Below, piece after piece: positions 58,699 to 64,000 of a DNA stretch of 64,000 nt. The stretch lies in NCBI GenBank assembly GCA_910580225.1, contig CAJTXE010000006.1:1-64000 (forward strand), written 5' to 3'. The first letter of the stretch is position 1. Every line of letters starts with the position of its first letter. The position numbers and the translations under genes were made by a program. The notes under the pieces were generated by a model, which was given only the letters and a program-made list of their open reading frames with translations, was not told the origin of the DNA and did not search any database. Source of the DNA: an uncultured Acetatifactor sp. (GTDB lineage: Bacteria; Bacillota; Clostridia; Lachnospirales; Lachnospiraceae).

Positions 58699-59724
58699 TC
58701 AACGGAAGAGAGCCTCCGGATTAACGGGCGTCCCATTGGCAGTCAGTTTCAGATACAGGTTGCTTCCCTCCACACTGTAATACTTGGTTGGAGCTGCCAC
58801 TGAAGCAATGATCTGCCCGGGATCCACATGAGAATTCATGGTCACGTTGATATCGTAGAGCTGTCCATAAGTGATCTGGTAGCCGTTTCCAAGGTCCATA
58901 GTCACTGCATGTCCGATCTCTTCATCCTCAAAAATATCCACCACCACTCCTTCCGCACAGGCAGACACCCCTGTCCCCTGTTCAGCTGCAATCATCATTG
59001 CCGGATTGTATTTAAACTGGTCAAGGGTGGAAAAATACACGCTGCTGTCCATACTGAACGGAATCAGCACCTCACCGTTCACCGGACGCAAAAGTCCCTC
59101 ACTCTCGGCAAACTGCAGGCTTTCTGCCACCACACCGCTGCCCGCTGTGTCCTCTGTGCTTTCTGCACTGTCATCCTCCGGCCTTTCTCCAGAAGAATCT
59201 GTTTCTTCTCCGTCAGCTTCAGACATGGCTGCTTCGTCTGCAATGTTCTCTCCCACATCCGGAGTCTCTGCAGCAGTTCTCCCGTTTTCGTCTTCGCCAG
59301 GCCTCCCAGCCTCCCCCGCGACAGGTGTATCCTCTGCAGTCAGCGGGTCCGCCTCAGACGATACGATGCCTTCCCCTGCAGGCACATCTTTCAGTACACC
59401 ATCCGTCAGCCCCGGTATGGTTACCAATCCGGAACCTGCCTCCATCGGCAGATAATCCAGATCATCCTCCGGATTTCCAATCTGCTGTCCGACTTCGTCT
59501 GTCAGATCATCCTGAATCTGGCTGTTCTGGGCAATCTCCCGGGCCTTATCCTGTACATCCTCCTCCAATGCCGTAAAATCCAGCATATAACCGTCATCCT
59601 GCTCTTCGGTTTGATCGGATTTCATGTAAATTCCTGTCATGGTCAACGCAGAAAGCACAAACACAGATGATGCAATCATAATGATACGTTCTTTTTTGAC
59701 ATTATTCCTTCTGTTTCTTCTCAT
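58699..59724 (-). CDS. SpoIIQ-like LytM (M23) domain protein, catalytic site degenerate
   Basis: 341 residues. One N-terminal membrane helix (residues 12-33) is followed by a long acidic, low-complexity stretch (about 40-200) and a C-terminal LytM-like domain ('GVVVDIFEDEEIGHAVTMDLG' and 'YQITYGQLYDINV'). Active M23 peptidases carry HxH; here 'ITYGQL' replaces the usual 'TxYxHL', so no catalysis is expected. SpoIIQ, which bridges the forespore membranes, has this layout. A sigma-F-type promoter lies upstream. No spoIID is adjacent, so the name is provisional. Confidence 0.75.
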   Translation of the reverse strand: MRRNRRNNVKKERIIMIASSVFVLSALTMTGIYMKSDQTEEQDDGYMLDFTALEEDVQDKAREIAQNSQIQDDLTDEVGQQIGNPEDDLDYLPMEAGSGLVTIPGLTDGVLKDVPAGEGIVSSEADPLTAEDTPVAGEAGRPGEDENGRTAAETPDVGENIADEAAMSEADGEETDSSGERPEDDSAESTEDTAGSGVVAESLQFAESEGLLRPVNGEVLIPFSMDSSVYFSTLDQFKYNPAMMIAAEQGTGVSACAEGVVVDIFEDEEIGHAVTMDLGNGYQITYGQLYDINVTMNSHVDPGQIIASVAAPTKYYSVEGSNLYLKLTANGTPVNPEALFR

Positions 59725-59819
59725 AGCTGCTTACCCTTCCTTTATTCAATTGAATATCTCTGATTCAGAATACAAAACAATCCCTCATATCCCAAAATTT
59801 GCTTTGTATTACCTGCTAT

Positions 59820-59848
59820 CAGTTTGTCCCGTTGGAAAAAATTTATGC
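59820..59848 (-). promoter_or_regulatory. sigma-F-type promoter candidate for the SpoIIQ-like gene
   Basis: GCATA at 59848-59844, 14 bases, then GGACAAACTG at 59829-59820. The sigma-F/G consensus is about GYATA-N15-GGnnAnAnTR. It lies about 95 bases before the ATG. Confidence 0.5.
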
Positions 59849-59887
59849 AGATGTTAAAGAGATTGAAGGGAAAGCAGAAAGGAAAGA

Positions 59888-59921
59888 AAAAAGAACTGCC
59901 TCTGCGACAGCTCCTTTTTGA
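59888..59921 (-). terminator. intrinsic terminator after the EF-hand-like gene
   Basis: On the minus strand GGAGCTG pairs with CAGTTCT around CGCAGAGG, followed by TTTTTTCTTTCC. Confidence 0.7.
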
Positions 59922-59946
59922 ACAGTATGTATTTATTTTGTCTTAA

Positions 59947-61098
59947 CTATGCCTGTGCCGTATACTTTGCCACATCCACATGCTGTACCGTTCCTGCGCT
60001 TCCGTTCTCATACAGAAAGATCCCGGTACTGCGGACAGCTCCTTTTGTCCTGCCATCCTGTCCTTTCACGGTAAACTCAGTGGACACATTCCTCAGGCAG
60101 ACCGCACCAACTCCTTTTTCGGCAAGACGGTAAAGCACATCTTCTCCGTTTTCATCTTTGCACCAGATTTTAAGCTGATTCCAGACAGTGTCATTTTCGT
60201 CGATCCAGCCGTTGCCATCCTCATCATATCGGGCCAGATCTGCAAATCCATTGCCGCTGGCTGTGCCGAACAGCTCACTTCCGTCGTTGATAATTCCGTC
60301 TTCATTTATATCCAGCGCCAGATAACCGCTTCCTGATCCCAGTCGGGCAATCTTATCTTTCTCCCCATCTGCATCAAGGTCAAAATAGAAAGTCTGGTCC
60401 GAAAGCTCAGTCACCTCCGTATCCAGGTTAATCACCAGCGGATCACACATGGTAAAAGTCTCCAGCTCCAGGTTCTGCTCAAAATATTGCTGAAACGAAC
60501 GGCTCATGCCCACATTGACATTGAAACTGATATCCCTTCCGTCAGCCGTGTGTACTGTTCCCGTGGTGGAAAAGGCGGTATGCTCTGTCTCAGTCTGAAT
60601 CACTGTCTGATGATACTCCAGCACGCTTAGCCTTTGGCCCCCGTTTAGCCCCTGTCCGGAACTGGCAGTCAGCTGGATATTCAATGTTCCCGCAGTCTGG
60701 TCGCAGGTCTGAATCCCCTTCTCCTGAAGCCATTGTGTCAGGCGATTTCTTCTCTCGGAAAACAGCAGATTGAATATATAGCTTATTGTGCTATAGCGGA
60801 TCGCAGCATACGTCTGACCGGCCTCATTCCTGGCTATCACGCTGGAATGAGATGGCTGCAGGCGGCTCTGCCAGTCCTGAAGAGATAAAACAGCCGTTTC
60901 TGCTGTTTCTTCCTCTGCGGTATCTGTGTTTTCGCTTTTGGTATTCTCTTCCTCTTGCTCTGCGGCACCATTGAGGGAATTACTGCTGCCCTGCGGCCCC
61001 TGCCGGTAATCCGCAATGGCAAATCTCCTGATCGTGGCAGCAGATGCCTGATACTTTCTCGCAGAAGCCATTCCCATTACACTGGAATCAATCTTCAT
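59947..61098 (-). CDS. calcium-site (EF-hand-like) protein with sigma-D-type promoter
   Basis: About 383 residues from the ATG at 61098 (MKIDSSVMGMASARKYQ). The frame is open upstream to 61236 without family look or good ribosome site. The C-terminal half has acidic calcium loops: 'DLDADGEKD', 'DINEDGIIND' and 'DEDGNGWIDEND'. There is no signal peptide. Residues 60-90 are low-complexity and acidic. A sigma-D-like promoter upstream suggests flagellar-regulon control, as for the gene at 11861. It may be exported by a non-Sec route or remain inside; role unknown. Confidence 0.75.
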   Translation of the reverse strand: MKIDSSVMGMASARKYQASAATIRRFAIADYRQGPQGSSNSLNGAAEQEEENTKSENTDTAEEETAETAVLSLQDWQSRLQPSHSSVIARNEAGQTYAAIRYSTISYIFNLLFSERRNRLTQWLQEKGIQTCDQTAGTLNIQLTASSGQGLNGGQRLSVLEYHQTVIQTETEHTAFSTTGTVHTADGRDISFNVNVGMSRSFQQYFEQNLELETFTMCDPLVINLDTEVTELSDQTFYFDLDADGEKDKIARLGSGSGYLALDINEDGIINDGSELFGTASGNGFADLARYDEDGNGWIDENDTVWNQLKIWCKDENGEDVLYRLAEKGVGAVCLRNVSTEFTVKGQDGRTKGAVRSTGIFLYENGSAGTVQHVDVAKYTAQA

Positions 61099-61264
61099 TC
61101 TCTTCACGCCTTTATTCCGCCTGTCTCCGGACCCTTTTGAGAGCACACCTTTCTGGTATAAAAAATGGTACATCACAGGAAAATATCTCTCCTGTATATG
61201 TACCATCCTTGGTGTCCCTATATTATCTGGCAGCAATCGATTCTGCTGCCGCCCTATATAAACT

Positions 61265-61291
61265 ATATCGACACATATTTCTTTTTATTTA
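61265..61291 (-). promoter_or_regulatory. sigma-D (sigma-28) promoter candidate
   Basis: TAAA at 61291-61288, exactly 15 bases, then GTCGATAT at 61272-61265: one mismatch to TAAA-N15-GCCGATAT. The leader to the ATG at 61098 is about 160 bases. Confidence 0.65.
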
Positions 61292-61380
61292 GTTTAGCCG
61301 TCATCCTTTTCCCGAAATTTCGTCTGCAAACAATGATCAGCTGTTTTTCGCCCATTTATAAACATCTATGACAATCATTT

Positions 61381-61911
61381 TTATTTGGCAGTATGAAAAG
61401 GTTTCACCTTATCTGCTGCCTGGCGTGACGCTGCCTGCTTTGCCTGGGCAGCTTTGGCGGACATGATTCCCGCCAGCATTTCCCTCGGCACAATGATATT
61501 CGCTCCGAAAGGGTTGACCGCAATGCCAAGCGCCGGACAGATATTCCCTTTTGCATCCCTGCGCAGCACCATGGCCGCATAATCGTCAATCTTAAGTGCG
61601 AAATAATGCAGTTTCTGTTCCGGATTCTTCTCCTGCCACTTCGCGTACTCGGCAGCATCTGTAAAGGCCATAAAAAAGCGCATTCCTTCCGCGCCTGTCA
61701 GCATAGGAAACTGCACCTTGCTCCCGGGCGTAATAACTGGCTTCCCCTCAGGTCCCTCTTCCGGTGCCGGCTCTATGATGGCCGGTGACAGAAAGCTTGC
61801 CTTCGCCAGCTCTCCCACAAACATATTGCGGTGCTCCGGTGTATCCTCCGCTCTCATCAGCTCGATGGCACCTATCAACATGGGATTGGATACCGATTTA
61901 TTAAATTCCAT
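61381..61911 (-). CDS. SseB-family protein
   Basis: 176 residues, ATG at 61911 after AAAGGAGAAATC. The SseB N-terminal fold is visible: 'NPMLIGAIELMRAED', 'VQFPMLTGAEGMRFFMAFTD' and 'NPFGANIIVPREMLAGI'. In enterobacteria SseB names an enhanced-serine-sensitivity protein, but its role in Firmicutes is not known. The C-terminus is an Ala/Lys/Gln-rich helix. Single gene; hence regulation cannot be read. Confidence 0.85.
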   Translation of the reverse strand: MEFNKSVSNPMLIGAIELMRAEDTPEHRNMFVGELAKASFLSPAIIEPAPEEGPEGKPVITPGSKVQFPMLTGAEGMRFFMAFTDAAEYAKWQEKNPEQKLHYFALKIDDYAAMVLRRDAKGNICPALGIAVNPFGANIIVPREMLAGIMSAKAAQAKQAASRQAADKVKPFHTAK

Positions 61912-62065
61912 GATTTCTCCTTTTCAACTTTATCTGATTTCCTGACCGGCTCTGAACAAACAGAGCTAGCCGCTTATTATTATAACTGCTGTGGCCTGCC
62001 TGTGCAACCTGAAATTTCCGCTTTACCCATTCTTGCTGCCACCGCAGATTTCATAGCCTTCCTCT
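61912..62065. other. gap between aconitase and sseB
   Basis: On the minus strand it contains a 24-codon ORF (62042-61968 region) and a weak GCTCTG/CAGAGC hairpin. I regard neither as a gene with confidence. Confidence 0.3.
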
Positions 62066-64000
62066 TTACTCCACACGATTATAATTGATCAGGCAACCCT
62101 TCAGAATGATCAGACGCTCCTCGTCAGTGAGTTCGCCCAAACGCAGTTCAAAGGCTTCCAACTGCCCCTTTTCAACCACATAAGCTTCAATCACATCCGC
62201 CTTCTCTTCCACGGCCTTCCGAATGCCTGGCAGGAAAAGATAGTCCAGATTTTGGAAAGGAAGCTTTCCCTCTTCAATCAGGAACGGCAGCATACCCCAG
62301 TTGATCAGATTGGATCTGTAGCGTTTTGTGGCATATTCATTCGCAATATTGGCCCATCCTCCCAGTACCTTCTGACAAGATGCCGCCTGTTCTCTGGCGG
62401 AACCGTCTCCTGGCTTCACTGCGAAAATAGTGGAGCCAAAGCCTGTGTTAGTATGGTTTACCTCTGGTAGTTTCTGCCGGATCGCGTCTATGACCTCTTT
62501 CAGCTCCGGAATCACATGGCAGGGATGTTCCCCTGCAAGGCGGGATTTCTCGGCCTTCTGGATCTCCTTCGCCCTTCCCACATATTCGGGGTCCTTGCGG
62601 CTTAAGGTAAATTCCGCCAGTCCCAGGGGATTGGAGCGATAGGAAGAAGTCTCTCCGGAGGGAATGAGTTCGTCAGTAGTAGTCACCGGATCATGAATCT
62701 CGCTTACTACCTGCAGAACCAGGTTCTCCGGCAGTGCCCCCATCTCCGGCCAGTCTTTAATGTTGGGGCCAAGCTGAATCTCTACATCCGGATCCGCTTT
62801 CCCATGAGAGTCAAAAACACGGTTGGCATAAATTTTGCTGTCAAAATAATATTTATATTTGCCGATTTGAACATCGACCTCCGTCGCCGGGGTCAGTATC
62901 CCCTTGTTGGCCGCCGTCGCCGCTATGGAACGTGCATCCATCAAAGCCACAGAGGAAATCTGGCCGTTCTGGAGCTTGCTGCCCTCCCTGTTCGGGAAAT
63001 TACGGGTGGAATGCCGGATGCTGAAAGCATTGTTCGCCGGGGTATCCCCTGCGCCAAAGCAAGGACCACAGAATGCAGTCTTCATGACGGCGCCAGTCTC
63101 CATAATGGCTGCTGCACAGCCGTTTTTCACCAGTTCCATATACACGGGCATGGAAGCCGGATATACACTTAACGTAAAACCGTCAAATCCGATAGAGCCT
63201 CCCTTCAGGATATCCGCAGCGGCACAAATATTCTCAAACCCGCCTCCTGCACACCCTGCGATAATGCCCTGGTCCACCATAAACTTTCCGTTTTTCACTT
63301 TATCCTTCAGATGAAAGCGCAGCGGTTTGCCATCTGAGCCTTTTGCACCGTCCAGACTGACCTCTGCACGCTTTTCCGTCTCATCCAAAATGTCCGTCAG
63401 GTTTGCATTGAGTTCTTCTATGGTATACGTATTACTCGGATGGAAGGGCATGGCAATCATGGGGCGCACGGCTGAAAGATCCACATTGATCATACCGTCA
63501 TAGTACGCCACTTCTCCGGGTGCAAGCTCCCGATACGCTCCTTTGCGCCCATGAATCTCATAGAATTCCTCAATCTCTTTATCGGTCACCCATACAGAGG
63601 ACAAACAAGTAGTTTCTGTAGTCATCACATCAATACCGATGCGGAAATCCGCACTGAGCGAAGCCACACCGGGCCCTACAAATTCCATTACCTTATTTTT
63701 CACATAGCCGTTGCGGAATACAGCACCGATGATAGCCAATGCCACATCCTGAGGTCCCACGCCGTTTACAGGTGCACCGGTAAGATATACCCCCACCACC
63801 TGTGGCCTATTGATATCATAAGTCTGGTTCAAAAGCTGTTTCACCAGTTCCGGACCACCCTCTCCCACTGCCATCGTGCCCAGTGCGCCGTAGCGGGTAT
63901 GGGAATCCGATCCCAGAATCATCTGCCCGCTGACAGCAAGCATCTCCCTGGCATACTGGTGAATCACCGCCTGATGAGGAGGTACATAGACTCCGCCGTA
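62066..64000 (-). CDS. aconitate hydratase family protein (5' end outside the window)
   Basis: The C-terminal 644 codons of an aconitase superfamily enzyme. The 4Fe-4S cysteines appear in 'GIIAGCAGGGFEN' and 'FCGPCFGAGDTP'; 'LGSDSHTRYGALGTMAVGEGG' and 'RNFPNREGS' are substrate-site blocks. The 'SSVALMDARSIAATAANKG' and 'RYRSNLINWGMLPFL' blocks suggest the hydratase/YbhJ-like long form. It interconverts citrate and isocitrate or a related hydroxy-acid pair. The frame is open to base 64000, so the start lies beyond the edge. Confidence 0.9.
   Translation of the reverse strand, partial: YGGVYVPPHQAVIHQYAREMLAVSGQMILGSDSHTRYGALGTMAVGEGGPELVKQLLNQTYDINRPQVVGVYLTGAPVNGVGPQDVALAIIGAVFRNGYVKNKVMEFVGPGVASLSADFRIGIDVMTTETTCLSSVWVTDKEIEEFYEIHGRKGAYRELAPGEVAYYDGMINVDLSAVRPMIAMPFHPSNTYTIEELNANLTDILDETEKRAEVSLDGAKGSDGKPLRFHLKDKVKNGKFMVDQGIIAGCAGGGFENICAAADILKGGSIGFDGFTLSVYPASMPVYMELVKNGCAAAIMETGAVMKTAFCGPCFGAGDTPANNAFSIRHSTRNFPNREGSKLQNGQISSVALMDARSIAATAANKGILTPATEVDVQIGKYKYYFDSKIYANRVFDSHGKADPDVEIQLGPNIKDWPEMGALPENLVLQVVSEIHDPVTTTDELIPSGETSSYRSNPLGLAEFTLSRKDPEYVGRAKEIQKAEKSRLAGEHPCHVIPELKEVIDAIRQKLPEVNHTNTGFGSTIFAVKPGDGSAREQAASCQKVLGGWANIANEYATKRYRSNLINWGMLPFLIEEGKLPFQNLDYLFLPGIRKAVEEKADVIEAYVVEKGQLEAFELRLGELTDEERLIILKGCLINYNRVE

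Noticed and set aside
61968..62042. 24-codon ORF after the aconitase gene
   Set aside because: Too short, with the ribosome site too close to the ATG.

Overview
The window looks like a chromosomal segment of a spore-forming, probably motile member of the Lachnospiraceae (Clostridia). The evidence is indirect: MEP-pathway ispE, AddB-type recombination, SpoIIID behind a sigma-E-like promoter, a SpoIIQ-like protein behind a sigma-F-like promoter, two orphan genes behind sigma-D (flagellar)-like promoters, strong AAGGAGG ribosome sites, and a base composition near 50% GC. No rRNA, tRNA or CRISPR array was seen. Positions were read by hand, without database searches.

Layout. 0-3.2 kb: three plus-strand genes of unknown function, the last a TPR-like protein. 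3.3-8.0 kb: a converging minus-strand operon encoding a MoxR-type AAA+ ATPase, a DUF5682-type protein and a VWA-domain protein. 8.0-14 kb: a divergent plus-strand block with ispE, a GntR/FCD regulator, a small membrane protein, murI, a DUF1934 protein, a sigma-D-type orphan gene and rarA. 14-20.6 kb: minus-strand addB (without addA beside it), a multi-pass membrane protein and a MATE exporter. 21-23 kb: a zinc-ribbon/leucine-rich-repeat membrane protein. 23-30 kb: a cation antiporter with a candidate Mn2+ riboswitch, a sialic-acid set (ROK kinase, nanE, BNR sialidase) and a GH31 alpha-xylosidase. 30-34.5 kb: an XRE-TPR regulator, a ferritin-like protein, a polyol dehydrogenase paired with an IspD/TarI cytidylyltransferase, and a half-size EamA transporter.

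34.6-50 kb is the accessory part. It holds a decaying ABC-transporter pair, spoIIID, an AT-rich tetracycline-type ribosomal protection gene with a full attenuation leader, a 140-bp MITE with perfect target duplications, a DprA-like protein coupled to a RecQ-phosphoribosyltransferase fusion, gene fragments, a short DUF4317-like gene, an ANT(6)-like gene, a 53-residue cysteine-rich ORF and a zincless MutM-like glycosylase. 50-64 kb returns to housekeeping: GH27 alpha-galactosidase, trkH-trkA, an NlpC/P60 hydrolase, asnS, an amidohydrolase, a SpoIIQ-like protein, an EF-hand-like protein, SseB and an aconitase that runs off the right edge.

The most interesting signals are the RecQ-PRTase/DprA couple; an identical 22-bp inverted-repeat architecture in the promoters of the ispE-gntR and sialidase operons, suggesting that the local GntR/FCD protein may act as a NanR-like regulator; the attenuated resistance gene lying between two copies of the spoIIID start; and the pair of orphan sigma-D-type genes.
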